Source: Palaemon carinicauda (lineage: Eukaryota; Arthropoda; Malacostraca; Decapoda; Palaemonidae). Taken from it: a DNA stretch of 64,000 bases. The notes beneath the pieces were generated by a model. It did not search any database. It was not told the DNA's origin and was given only the letters and a program-made list of their open reading frames with translations. Of the stretch, positions 35,719-47,330 are shown in pieces; the first letter of the stretch is position 1; each line of letters starts with the position of its first letter. A program made the translations under genes and the position numbers. Where the stretch lies: assembly GCF_036898095.1 (NCBI RefSeq), contig NC_090751.1:89500883-89564882 (forward strand), written 5' to 3'.

Positions 35719-37204
35719 ATGGATTCTCAACGTCGTTGTCACGGGCCCAAAGCTGGTAAGTCTTGCAGGGCCTGGCTGTATGATGTCGACCCGCACATGC
35801 TGTATGCCTCGTATAGAGGTAATAAATGCTCCCCTGCCTCCACGTGTCCGGAGTGTGTCCTGGCCGGAGCTACAGTGGACCTTGTTTGCCACGAAAAAGA
35901 AGGCGCCCAAACGGTGTCCCAAGAAGGCGGACATCACCTCTCCATTGACGTCGCCCTCAGTGCCTTCGGAGAGAGGTTCTCCTTTGCGGGGAAATGGCCC
36001 ATTGCCGTTCCCCATGAGTCTGATATCGGATATTCTGAATGGAGGGGGTAGACCCATGACGGCTACCCCCTCCCGGCGGCTCCAGCTGTGACGGAGACAG
36101 CTGCTCCGTCAACCCGGCAAGAAAGAAGGGATCCCTCCGTGTTCGAAGATGCTACCGACATGGAGGTTCAGGTGGTAGAAGAATTGTTAGATACCGGCCA
36201 GTGTTCCCCGGACGAGGTATCCTCATACAGGAAGGTCCTGGCCCTAATACGGCACCATCACAGGCTGGACGAACCACAACCTTCATTGGAGTAGGCTTGG
36301 CTTTCGGGTTTGGGCAGGATGTTAGACAATCCTGTGCAGCAGAAATCATCCTTGACCCTAACCCTAGCGCCCGACGTTGCCCTGGGCATGGAACACGTCG
36401 ATCGGTTTGTTGCGGGGCCTAAGAACTCCCTAAGAGCCCAAGGGTCCTTCAAGCTCCTGCCTGGACTAAGGACCCAGAAGAAATTCTGTGTGCCAGACGG
36501 TCGTCACTCAGAGCCCCGCACTCTGGAAGAAGCCGTCGCAACCTTGAACCAGGGCAATACGGATGAAAAGAGCCTGCCCCAGTGGTCTTCTCGCTAGCGG
36601 AGGCCACCATGATAGAGGACACCTCCCAAGACATTGTCAACGGGACCTCATGGTTAGAATGGTGGGCGTGCACCCTAGCAGGGTTCCAACTAGCACACGA
36701 CCTTTCGGTACCAGAGAACTAAGCCCTTCTGCAAGAACTTATCTTTTCGGGGGGGGGGGGGGGGGGTAGAAGGCAATGAAGTTCCTCACGTTCCAGTCTC
36801 TGACCCAGACGGCACACTGGGTCCTGAGGAGGAGGGACACAGTCCTGAACAGGTTACCCCGTAGGCTCCCCGAGCGGGAAGCAAAGTTCTTGAGGAATGC
36901 ACCGGTGTGGGGCGAGACCGTGTTCCCCCTTCAAGCGGTGGCTGAGACTTTCGAGAAAGTGGGAAAATTGAAAAATTTGTCGGAGGCCAGGCAGTTGACG
37001 GCAAGACGTCCTTCCCACAGAAGAACGTCAGTGGACGGGGCCTACCCACCTACGCCTCCGGCTAGACAGGAGGCCTCCTCCCCTTCCTGGCGCCAATCCC
37101 CACGGCCCTCCCGCAGGGGCAGTGCTCCAGCCCAGGCCTCCTTTAGGCAAAAATATTCTGGCTCAAGGAGAGGCCGTTCAAACAGTCTCCCCAGAAGGAG
37201 ATAG
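35719..37204 (+). pseudogene. Copy D gag-like protein, interrupted
   Basis: From ATG 35719 the frame reads MDSQRRCHGPKAGKSCRAWL, then DVDPHMLYASYRGNKC and STCPECV, a cysteine-rich start shared with copies B and E. The same frame is cut by in-frame stops near 36051, 36294 and 36597. The C-terminal part (36776-37204) lies in another frame after a run of 16 G at 36751-36766. It ends in a basic Ser/Arg-rich tail (SRRGRSNSLPRRR), suited to RNA binding. Three stops plus a shift make it non-functional as it stands. Confidence 0.7.
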
Positions 37205-37237
37205 GGAGAGAGGCCCCCACACCTTCCCAAGCCTCAG

Positions 37238-38339
37238 GTGGGGGGATGCCTCAAACATTATTGGCAAGCATGGCGAGACAACGGGGCGGACCCCTGGTCC
37301 GTGACAGTCCTCAAGGAGGGATACAGAATTCCCTTCCTGTTGGAACCGCCCCCTCTGATCCCCGAACATCAGGCAGCATGGCTGGCACCCAAAGATCCCG
37401 AGAAGAGAGCAGCCCTGCAGGAGGAGGTGTCAGCCATGTTGAGCTAGGGAGCTCTACAACCCATCCAAAAATCATCCCCAGGATTCTACAGCAGGCTCTT
37501 CCTGGTAGAGAAAGCTACAGGAGGTTGGAAACCAGTCATCGACCTCTTGGCCTTGAACAAGTTTGTCAAGAAGACCTCCTTCAAGATGGACACGCCGAAG
37601 TCTGTGCTGGCAGCCTTGAGAGAAGGGGATTTCATGATGTCTCTAGATTTCAAGGATGCCTATTTTCAAATCCCCGTACACCACTCCAGCAGGAAGTTCC
37701 TCAGAGTAAAGTGGGGATCCCAATCCCTTCAGTTCAAGACCCTCTGCTTCGGCCTGTCAACGGCACCTCAGGTGTTCACGAGGGTGTTCACCCTTGTATC
37801 AGTCTGGGCACACAAACAGAGCATCAGACTAATTAGATACCTCAACGACTGGTTGCTGCTTTCAGCCACAGAGGCAGACTTAGAGGAGCAGGGGGCGAAA
37901 CTTGTACAGTTCTGCAGGGATCTAGGGATCACCATCAACTTGGAAAAGTCCCAGTTAGTCCCCACCACCAGGATGACGTACCTAGGGATGGTCCTGGACT
38001 TCCCAGTTGTCGAAGGCATTTCCCTCCCAGGAGAGGCTGAACAACCTGGACCAAGTTATTCGCCCATTTCTAGCAGACACTCCAATGAGAGCCAAGGATT
38101 GGCAGAGACTCGTGGGACACCTGGTCTTGTTGGAGAAGAGTTGGTCCCTCAAGGGAGGCTCAAGCTGAGGCCAGTCCAGTGGAATCTGAAGGACCTCTGG
38201 TCTCCGGGGGACTCAACGCAGAACGTAGTCAGGAGGACCCCGGCCTCCAGGAACATGCTCCTCTGGTGGTCTAACATGGAGAACACACTAAAAGGGATAC
38301 CGTTCGCGTCCGCTCCTCCGGAGATGCTGCTCTTCACGG
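37238..38339 (+). pseudogene. Copy D reverse transcriptase, interrupted
   Basis: It reads DPWSVTVLKEGYRIPFLLEP, then (after a stop at 37445) SPGFYSRLFLVEK, MSLDFKDAYFQIPVHHSSRK, STAPQVFTRVFTLVS, YLNDWLLLSATEADL and LEKSQLVPTTRMTYLGM. This is the full palm order of DIRS1 RT. The catalytic YxDD box reads YLND, so the first aspartate is replaced by asparagine. Two compensating shifts lie between about 38018 and 38140. The coding region is cut at the start of RNase H by the LTR-like insertion. Confidence 0.85.
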
Positions 38340-39931
<1,592 letters not shown>

Positions 39932-40480
39932 ACGGACGCATCAAAGGAGGGGTGGGGAGCCCATCTACTCGTGGAAACGGCAGAGGGAAAGTGGTCCCTA
40001 GAGGAAAAGACCCTGCATATAAACCTGCTCGAGGTCATGGCAGTGCAAAAGGCCCTCGCGACGTTCGCCCGTCTACTTCGAGGAAACTCAGTAGCCCTCG
40101 TGTGCGATAACGCCACAGTAGTGGCATACATAAAGAAGCAGGGAGGCCTGAAATCAAGGGAACTGTGCATCCTCACAGCTCAAATCCTGGAATGGTCCAA
40201 AAAGAACCACATCATTTTTACAGCCAGGTTCATTCCGGGAAAGAGAAACGTACTGGTCGACGGCCTCAGCAGGACAGGGCAAGTAGTAGGGTCGGAATGG
40301 TCTCTACATCCGCAAGTGGCACAGGAGGTTCTCCAGTTGTGGGGCTCACCGATAATAGACCTGATCACCATGAGGCTCGATGCTCAGTTACCCGTGTTCT
40401 GTTCTCCGGTGCCAGACCCGACAGCAGCGTTCGAGGACGCCTTCCAGCACTCTTGGGACGGTCTCGACGTGTACGCTTGA
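39932..40480 (+). pseudogene. Copy D RNase H plus Dam-like domain
   Basis: One open frame gives TDASKEGWGAHLLVETAEGK (first RNase H aspartate), HINLLEVMAVQKAL (glutamate), ALVCDNATVVAYIKKQGG (second aspartate) and ARFIPGKRNVLVDGLSR (fourth acidic site). It continues into IDLITMRLDAQLPVFCSPVP, then DAFQHSWDGLDVYA and a stop at 40478-40480. The last part matches the Dam-type methyltransferase-like domain of DIRS1 elements. The stop falls where copies E and B continue YAF. Confidence 0.82.
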
Positions 40481-40499
40481 CTTCCCTTCGGGATCCTCA

Positions 40500-41729
40500 G
40501 GCAGGCACTCAACAGACTCAGGCAGTCAAGGGCTACAAAGGTGACTTTGGTAGCGCCCTGGTGGCCGGAGAGGGAGTGGTTCGCGGATCTGCAGGACCTG
40601 GCCACACTCCCTCCATGGCCCCTTCCAGTAAGAGAAGATCTGTTACGTCAGCCACACTTCCGAAGGCTACACGAAAACCCCCAGTGCCTGAGGCTACATG
40701 TGTGGAGGTTATCAAGCGCCTGCTAAGGAAAGAAGGGTTCTCGGAGAAGACAGCTTCCAGAATGTCGGGGTATTTCCGAAAGTCCTCGTGCGTAGTGTAC
40801 CAGGCCAAGTGGTGTGCCACACAGAACTTGATACCCTTAGACGCATCAGTCCACAGAATTGCAGACTTTCTGGTTCACTTGAGGGACGACCTGGGAATGT
40901 CCATTCCAGCCATCAAGGGAGTCCGTGCGGCACTGGGGCAAGTTTTTCAATTCGGAGGCATCAACCTGGGGGCATCTCGCCACATCTCCATGCTCATCAG
41001 GAGTTTCGAGCAGTCTTGTTCTCCACGCGTCTCTAGGGTTCCGCAGTGGGACGTGGCCAAGGTTCTCAAGGCTCTTTCGAGGCCTCCCTTTGAACCCCTT
41101 AAGGACATTTCTAGATAAAGACCTCACCCTCAAGGCAGTGTTCGTACTAGCTCTATCCTCAGCCAAGCGGGTGAGTGAGCTCCACGGCTTGTCCTTTGAG
41201 GTCTCGCACTCGAAAGGGTGGAAGGAACTGTCCTTCAAGTTCCTACCTGAGTTCGTGGCCAAGACCCAGAACCAAGCAGTTTCGGATCCTAGGTTCGAAG
41301 AGTTCTCAATTCCAGCAATCCCTCACACTGACAACCCAGAAGTCTTGCTTTTGTGCCCAGTGAGAACAGTCGGCAAATACCTCAATAGGACAGCCAAACT
41401 CAGACCAGCCATCAAAAGTTTGTCTCTTCAGGCCCAGTCAAGAGGGCAGTATCTAAGAACACGATCTCTTTCTGGTTTCGGCAAGTCATTAAGAGGGCTT
41501 ACGACAATGATGGATCCGCAGTTCCTGGGACCCTGCGACCCCATGATATTAGGGCCCTTAGCACATTCTTAGCTTTTGATACCAACATGGCAGTGGGCCA
41601 AATCATGTGAGCAGGCACTTGGGCCAGACAATCCACCTTTACGGCCCACTACCTGAAAGACTGTACGAGGAAATCCCTGGACGCTTTCTCCGTTGGACCA
41701 GTAATTTCCGCCATGCAACAAGTTTAAAG
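40500..41729 (+). pseudogene. Copy D tyrosine recombinase, frame-broken
   Basis: The end of the Dam-like domain (VTLVAPWWPEREWFADLQDL) lies in one frame at 40541. The recombinase N-terminal SAM-like part reads EGFSEKTASRMSGYFRKSSC in the long frame 40165-41118. After a shift near 41100 the catalytic core reads LTLKAVFVLALSSAKRVSEL (arginine present). After another shift comes HDIRALSTFLAF (HxxR present) and finally FTAHYLKDCTRKS (tyrosine present), with a stop between the last two. All catalytic residues survive but in three frames. Confidence 0.85.
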
Positions 41730-42039
41730 GTTTAAGGCCCCGGGTAGCCCGTGGGAAGTAATCGCAAGCGACGCAAGTTTCCTCCTTACTACCCCATTTC
41801 CTTGCTACCCCCTTTTCCCCTTTTCTCTCCTCCTACCATGTGAGAGATGGATGCTGTGGAAACCCATGTCCAGATTATACATAAAGGTGAGTTGTACTTA
41901 AGGTAGACTTTTGCGTGCTTTCCCCAACTCTCCTACCTTTCCATTGGGTCGTCTAGACCTATCCTCCTATCTAGGTCCCGTGCCCCAGTATGTTAATGGG
42001 ATGTTCCGGCCTGTAAACCACTCCCTCCTCCTAAAGTAT

Positions 42040-42165
42040 AAGTCTCCTAAGAAAGTAGTTCGAGGTAAGTACTCAGTGTTGGAACAAATCACAAATTTTA
42101 AGTAATTTGTATTTTTCCTAACAGTACTTACCTTGAACTACTTTCGGGTTATTGCCCACCCATCC
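42040..42165. repeat. Copy D internal complementary region
   Basis: CTCCTAAGAAAGTAGTTCG through GGAACAAA is the reverse complement of the left tip (35354-35400). TCACAAATTTTAAGTAATTT through ACTACTTTCG is the reverse complement of the right tip (42380-42430). The two meet at about 42089. The palindrome ACAAATT-TTAAGT-AATTTGT sits at 42091-42110. This is the expected template for circle formation in DIRS replication. Confidence 0.9.
42065..42124 (+). other. 60-nt intron-like segment in the ICR of copy D
   Basis: TTCGAG|GTAAGTACTC forms a consensus donor at 42065. TTGTATTTTTCCTAACAG ends at 42124 as a pyrimidine-rich acceptor. The enclosed 60 nt hold the junction and palindrome of the ICR. Copy A has the same layout and length at 535-594. 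Splicing is not demonstrated. Confidence 0.45.
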
Positions 42166-42430
42166 TTCCCCGAGTATCTTACAGGAGTTCGAGTAGTACT
42201 TAAACATACGCTTACTGACGACTCAGACCTAGCAGCGCACCCTCGCGCGCTGACCCCGGGTCGCCTCGGGGCGAGTATCCATCCGCCCTGGAGTGCCCCG
42301 ACAAGGTAACGGAGAGAGGGGGAACTACGCAAAATTCTTGGTCGGTTAATGAGGTGATCCCAGATACTCCTAAGAAAGTAGTTCGAGGTAAGTACTGTTA
42401 GGAAAAATACAAATTACTTAAAATTTGTGA

Positions 42431-43088
42431 TATTAGTGTATTTCGGTTAATCTATCCCCATCTATGCCTCTATGAATGGGTTCCTTGCTACAATTTGTTT
42501 TGACAGTGTTGAATTTATCCTTCAATGTCCAGATTTGGTGACTTTATTATTTTAGAAATTTGTCTAATAATTTATAAATAAATTTTACATCCATCACTTT
42601 TCTTGACAAAAGGCTCTTCTTACTTTTGTTTCATTAGCCCAAACCTTAGATATCACATTCTGCTTTCCAGTCCCTGAACCTGTCCTCTCTTGGTTACATA
42701 ATTAGTTATATGGTGTTCAAACTACATTCCAACCGTGAATTTGTATCTACTTCATTTCTATGAACCTCCCCTGATTGTCCATATTGCTTCTCTCAAATTT
42801 CTGATATCTCTTTTACCCCTAAACCTAAAAGATTTGCATGTTAAATATTTTCATTATTTTAAAAATTTAAGTGACATATCTTTCTTTTATGGGCAACAAA
42901 CTAGGAAGGTAACTGATATGTTCACTAATATAATGAAATCAAGAAAGCATTTTACCCCACATCATACTATGTTATTCAAGCTTGTTTAAATGTTTGTAAC
43001 TGCACTCATTTTTCAGTACAGTATATCATCAAGATAGGATGAATATTTTCTGTGAACTGCCTCTCCACCAAAGCATTTATCTCCCTCC
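42431..43088. other. Intronic DNA between copy D and the LINE
   Basis: AT-rich, with no frame or element end I can support. It ends at the LINE target duplication ATTACCTTA (43089-43097). Confidence 0.6.
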
Positions 43089-43097
43089 ATTACCTTA

Positions 43098-44262
43098 CAT
43101 GGGTAAGAGTGGCAAATGGAAGAGTAGTAGAAAGGGCATTAATGGATTATGTGTTGATAACTAAAAGAATGTTTGGAAGATTGAAAGACTTGCACGTGTT
43201 TAGGGGTATGGCTAACGGTATGTCTGATCATTTTTTGGTGGAAGGAAAGTTAATTGTAGCCAAAGAGTGGGGGAATAGAGTAGGTGTATGTAAAAGGGAG
43301 CTAGTGAGGGTTGAAGAGCTAATAAAACCGGGGGTAAAAAGTAAATATCAGAAAAGGTTGAAAATGACATATGACTAAGTGAAAGTAAGAGAAACTGGCA
43401 ATTTAGAGGAGGAGTGGAAGTTAGTAAAAGAAAATTTTGTTGGGATTGCAAGTGATGGTGTGGCAAGAAGGTTGTTGGAGGCAGCATGCGGAAGGGCATT
43501 GAATGGTGGAATGAAGTAGTGAAGGTAAAAGTGGAAGAGAAAAAGAGGGCTTTTGAAGAATGGCTGCAGAGTAATAGTGTAGAGAAGTATGAAAAATATA
43601 GAGAGAAAAATGTGGAAGTAAAGCGCAAGGTACGTGAGGCAAAGAGGGCAGCTAACCTGAGGTGGGGTCAGGGATTAGGTCATTCATATGAAGAGAATAA
43701 GAAGTAGTTTTGGAAAGAAGTGAGGAGAGTAAGGAAGGCTGGCTCAAGAATTGAAGAGACAGTGAAAGATGGAAATGGAAGGTTGTTAAAAGGTGAAGAG
43801 GCAAGGAAAAGATGGGTGGAATATTTTGAAAGTTTACTGAATGTTGAGGATAATAGGGAGGCAGATATAATTGCTGTTGCATGTGTTGAGGTGCCAGTGA
43901 TGGGAGATGAGAATGAGAGAGAGATTACAATAGATGAAGTGAGGAGAGCACTAGATGAAACGAGAGTAGGAAAAGCGTCTGGTATGGATGGTGTGAGAGC
44001 TGAGATGTTGAAGGAAGTGGGTGTGACTGTACTTGAATGGTTGGTGAGATTGTTTAATGTGTGTTTTGTGTTGTCAATGGTACCAGTAGATTGGGTTTGT
44101 GCATGTATTATACCACTATATAAGGGTAAGGGAGATGTGCATGAGTGTTGTAATTCAAGAGGTATTAGTTTGTTAAGCGTAGTTGGAAAAGTGTATGGTA
44201 GAGTAATGATTAATAGGATTAAGGATAAAACAGATATGCGAGAAATATTTAGCAAAAGGTAA
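43098..44262 (+). pseudogene. LINE ORF2, endonuclease end and RT fingers, broken
   Basis: Frames at 43052-43378, 43486-43707 and 43720-44262 give the endonuclease C-terminus with the SDH motif, a charged linker, and then RT motifs (GKASGMDGVRAEMLKEVGVT, IIPLYKGKG, SRGISLLSVVGKVYGRVMIN). A stop near 43377 and frame changes interrupt it. Just before 44262 a stretch between RIKDKTD and CEKYLAKGKEV is missing relative to the family. This removes part of an RT motif and changes frame. Confidence 0.8.
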
Positions 44263-44266
44263 GGAG

Positions 44267-45370
44267 GTGTATGTTGCATTTATGGATCTGGAGAAAGCGT
44301 ATGATAGAGTTGATAGGGAAGCAATGTTGAATGTGATGAGGTTATATGGAGTTGGTGGAAGGTTGTTGCAAGCAGTGAAAAGTTTCTACAAAGGTAGTAA
44401 AGCATGTGTTAGGGTAGGAAATGAAGTGAGTTATTGGTTTCCGGTGAGAGTGGGGCTGAGACAGGGATGTGTGATGTCACCGTGGTTGCTTAACTTGTAT
44501 GTTGGAGTGGTGAGAGAGGTGAATGCTCAAGTGCTTGGACGAGAATTAAAACTGGTGGACGAGAATGACCATGAATGGGAGGTAAATCAGTTGTTGTTTG
44601 CGGATGATACTGTACTGGTTGCAGACACAGAAGAGAAGCTTGGCCGATTAGTGACTGAATTTGGAAGAGTGTGTGAGAGAAGGAAGTTGAGAGTTAATGT
44701 GGGTAAGAGTAAGTTTATGAGATGTACGAGAAGGGAAGGTGGTGCAAGGTTGAATGTCATGTTGAATGGAGAGTTACTTGAGGAGGTGGATCAGTTTAAG
44801 TACTTGGGGTCTGTTGTTGCAGAAAATGGTGGAGTGGAAGCAGATGTACGTCAGAGAGTGAATGAAGGTTGCAAAGTGTTGGGGGCAGTTAAGGGAGTAG
44901 TAAAAAATAGAGGGTTGGGCATGAATGTAAAGAGAGTTCTATATGAAAAAGTGATTGTACCAACTGTGATGTATGGATTGGAGTTGTGGGGAATGAAAGT
45001 GACAGAGAGACAGAAATTGAATGTGTTTGAGATGAAGTGTCTAAGGAGTATGGCTGGTGTATCTCGAGTAGATAGGGTTAGGAACAAAGTGGTGAGATTG
45101 AGAATGGGTGTAAGAAATGAGTTAGCAGCTAGAGTGGATATAATTGTGTTGAGGTGGTTTGGCCATGTTGAGAGAATGGAAAATGGCTGTCTGCTAAAGA
45201 AGGTGATGAATGCAAGAGTTGATGGGAGAAGTACAAGAGGAAGGCCAAGGTTTGGGTGGATGGAGGGAGTGAAGAAAGCTCTGGGTGATAGGAGGATAGA
45301 TGTGAGAGAGGCAAGAGAGCGTGCTAGAAATAGGAATGAATGGCGAGCGATTGTGACGCAGTTCCGGTAG
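44267..45370 (+). pseudogene. LINE ORF2, RT palm and C-terminal domain (367-codon frame)
   Basis: One long open frame: VAFMDLEKAYDRVDREAMLN, then RQGCVMSPWLLNLY, LLFADDTVLVADTEEKL (catalytic FADD intact), FKYLGSVVAENGGVE, the thumb, and the conserved C-terminal part with LRWFGHVERMENGCLLKK and RGRPRFGWMEGVKKAL. It stops at 45368-45370, followed by a 260-nt 3' UTR. The protein is a fragment because the upstream endonuclease and RT N-terminus are out of frame. The palm itself shows no obvious lesion. Confidence 0.88.
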
Positions 45371-45888
45371 GCCCTGCTGCTGCCCCCGATGCCTTAGATG
45401 ACCGCGGAGGTAGCAGCAGTAGGGGATTCAGCATTATGAAGCTTCATCTGTGGTGGATAATGTGGGAGTTTGGGCTGTGGCACCCTAGCAGTACCATCTG
45501 ACCTCGGTCGAGTCCCTTGTTAGGCTGGAGAAACGTAGAGAGTAGAGGTCCCCTTTTTGTTTTTGTTCCTTTTGTTGATGTCGGCTACCCCCCAAAATTG
45601 GGGGAAGTGCCTTGGTATATGTATGTATGTATTACCTTATTGTTAGTTTTTGATAAACATGTCATTGGAAATTCCATACTCAATCATTTGAATCTCCTAT
45701 AACAATGCAAAAATGCATTCAGCTCTCAATGCAGCATTCTCTTGGCCATGCCCTTCTTGTGACCTCTCTCCAAAGTGCACCTTTTTCCTTAGCCAGTTTT
45801 TTATTTCCTTCTTTTGGTTTTCAGTTATCAGTTCAACTTCCTCCTTTATTTTCAGTGCAAGTTACCTAAGGTTATTTTTTATTTACAG

Positions 45889-46147
45889 CAATATCCAAAG
45901 CCAGCAGGTTACTCTGGTGCTGCTTCTAGACACATTCCTACTGTCGGAGGGAGACCGGATGTACATCGGGCCCCTCAGATATTGACGGCACCTGTAAGTC
46001 AAACCAGGTCATCCAGTGTTCCAAGAACACAGCCTCAGCATATAGGTAAGAAGAGGTCCACTTCTGGCGATCAAGCTCCCAGTTTTGAAGAAGTAACATC
46101 TGGCCGAAGATTATCCTCCCCCAATGCATTTACTGATCCTCAAAATG
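45889..46147 (+). CDS. TBC1D5: TBC1D5 exon: linker after the TBC domain
   Basis: 259 nt, acceptor TTATTTACAG, donor AATG|GTAAGT. Phase 0 entry fits the exon ending at 35264. It encodes QYPKPAGYSGAASRHIPTVG, then GRPDVHRAPQILTAPVSQTR, a Pro/Ser/Thr-rich stretch. Low-complexity linkers follow the TBC domain in TBC1D5, but sequence conservation here is weak. Support is from splice sites, open frame and phase. Confidence 0.8.
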
Positions 46148-46379
46148 GTAAGTAATTCTAGTTTGAATATAATTAATTTGATATCAGCATTGGAAAGGGG
46201 ATTAATGGGCAATTTTGAAAGTTAACATAATTGTAAGATAAAAAAGCTTTACTGTGCATAATATTGTTTAAAAGTATAATGAACATAAGCAATGACCATT
46301 CTCCTCTCTCTTCCATCCCCAACCTGACCTTTCTTCAAGTACCTGCCCTGCATGTAACCCCTAGCATTTTCCCATTTCA
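46148..46379. other. Intronic DNA
   Basis: Short intron stretch between the exon and the gypsy relic. Nothing recognised. Confidence 0.55.
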
Positions 46380-47330
46380 ACTATAATCTGAATACAACAT
46401 TTTATTGGTTCCTCTCTCAAAAATTTCAAAACAGTTCTTACATCCAATCCACTCTGTGAATGGTTTAGTTGTCTCAGAAAAATTATTCATGAACTTCATT
46501 CTAAATTCTATCGATCCTTAGAAATCTTTAGCACTCACTGTCCTCCGCATTGAAAGCTTTTGCACTTGCCCAACAAACTTACCAGTCTTATTCAATCCAG
46601 ACTCAATCTCCTTGTGTCTCAAAAATTCTACTTCAGTAAACCAGTCACACTCGCACACTTTCCCTCCAACTTCTGTATAACTACAATTGTCAACTATTCA
46701 TACCCACCAGAATACCATCCAAAGACATCAATATTTTCACAGGAAACTCGCTTAGCACAACATTCATAACTCTTTGGAAGGCAGCAGGTGCATTAGTTAA
46801 TCCAAAACACTTAAGTTCTGAAATTGTTAATGTCTTTTTGCATTCAAACATTTAGTAATAGGTTTACTCTTTTTAGAACCAGGCATCTGATAGTACCCAC
46901 GCAAAAATCCGTCTTTGGAAAAACTTTCATCCCATTTACTATATACACATGATACAACATACATTAGAAACCTATTTTTCAGTTGCTTTATTTACACATA
47001 TAATCAATACATATTTGTAAGCTTTCATCTAGTTTTTGTAAATGTACAACAATGCTCTTCCATGAACTCTCACTAGGCTTGATCACCTAAACTTTTTCCA
47101 AGGACATAGAAAGTGACATGTTTTTTTATATGTAAGGGTAATCATCATTCAGAACTATTTTGTACTCGGGCAGTCGTGATGGTCCAAAATCCCCAGCCCC
47201 CTGACTCGTAACTCTTCCCCTTTTCTCTAACACACACACATTTTGTTTCTCACTTTCATTCAAATTATCATTAAATTAAATTTTCTTAACCAATTTTTTA
47301 TATTCTGACAGCTGTCTGGAGTTAGAAATG
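46380..47330 (-). pseudogene. Ty3/gypsy-like reverse transcriptase relic, antisense
   Basis: Too broken to give a long frame. On the minus strand, from high to low coordinates: CLIDSTFLTPDSCQNIKNWL (about 47330), KPSESSWKSIVVHLQKLDES with LQICIDY (about 47080-47000), then RGYYQMPGSKKSKPIT (about 46910), LKCFGLTNAPAAFQRVMNVV and SLDGILVG (about 46820-46700), and SIEFRMKFMNNFSETTKPF (about 46520-46460). The order of SPW.SPVV, CIDY, FGL.NAPA.FQR, YxDD-equivalent and NFS blocks is that of Ty3/gypsy RT. The YxDD box reads SLDG. No LTR or integrase found. Confidence 0.72.

Larger units (their letters stand above)
43098..45630 (+). mobile_element. RTE-like non-LTR retrotransposon, 5'-truncated
   Basis: 2533 bp flanked by a 9-bp duplication, ATTACCTTA, at 43089-43097 and 45631-45639. 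It starts inside the apurinic-type endonuclease domain (MDYVLITKRMFGRLKDLHVF, then GMSDHFLVEG), continues through RT and the C-terminal region, and ends with a hairpin CCCCCCAAAATTGGGGG and a (TATG)n-type tail. A short-microsatellite tail rather than poly-A is usual for RTE-type LINEs. A second, 76-bp copy of its 3' end lies at 31066-31141 on the opposite strand. Confidence 0.88.

Noticed and set aside
35584..36057. Minus-strand frame of 157 codons
   Set aside because: It is antisense to the gag region of copy D and shows no recognisable domain.
43212..44279. Minus-strand frames of 138 and 199 codons rich in Ser, Leu, Pro and Phe
   Set aside because: They are antisense shadows of the LINE RT region, whose sense translation has clear motifs.
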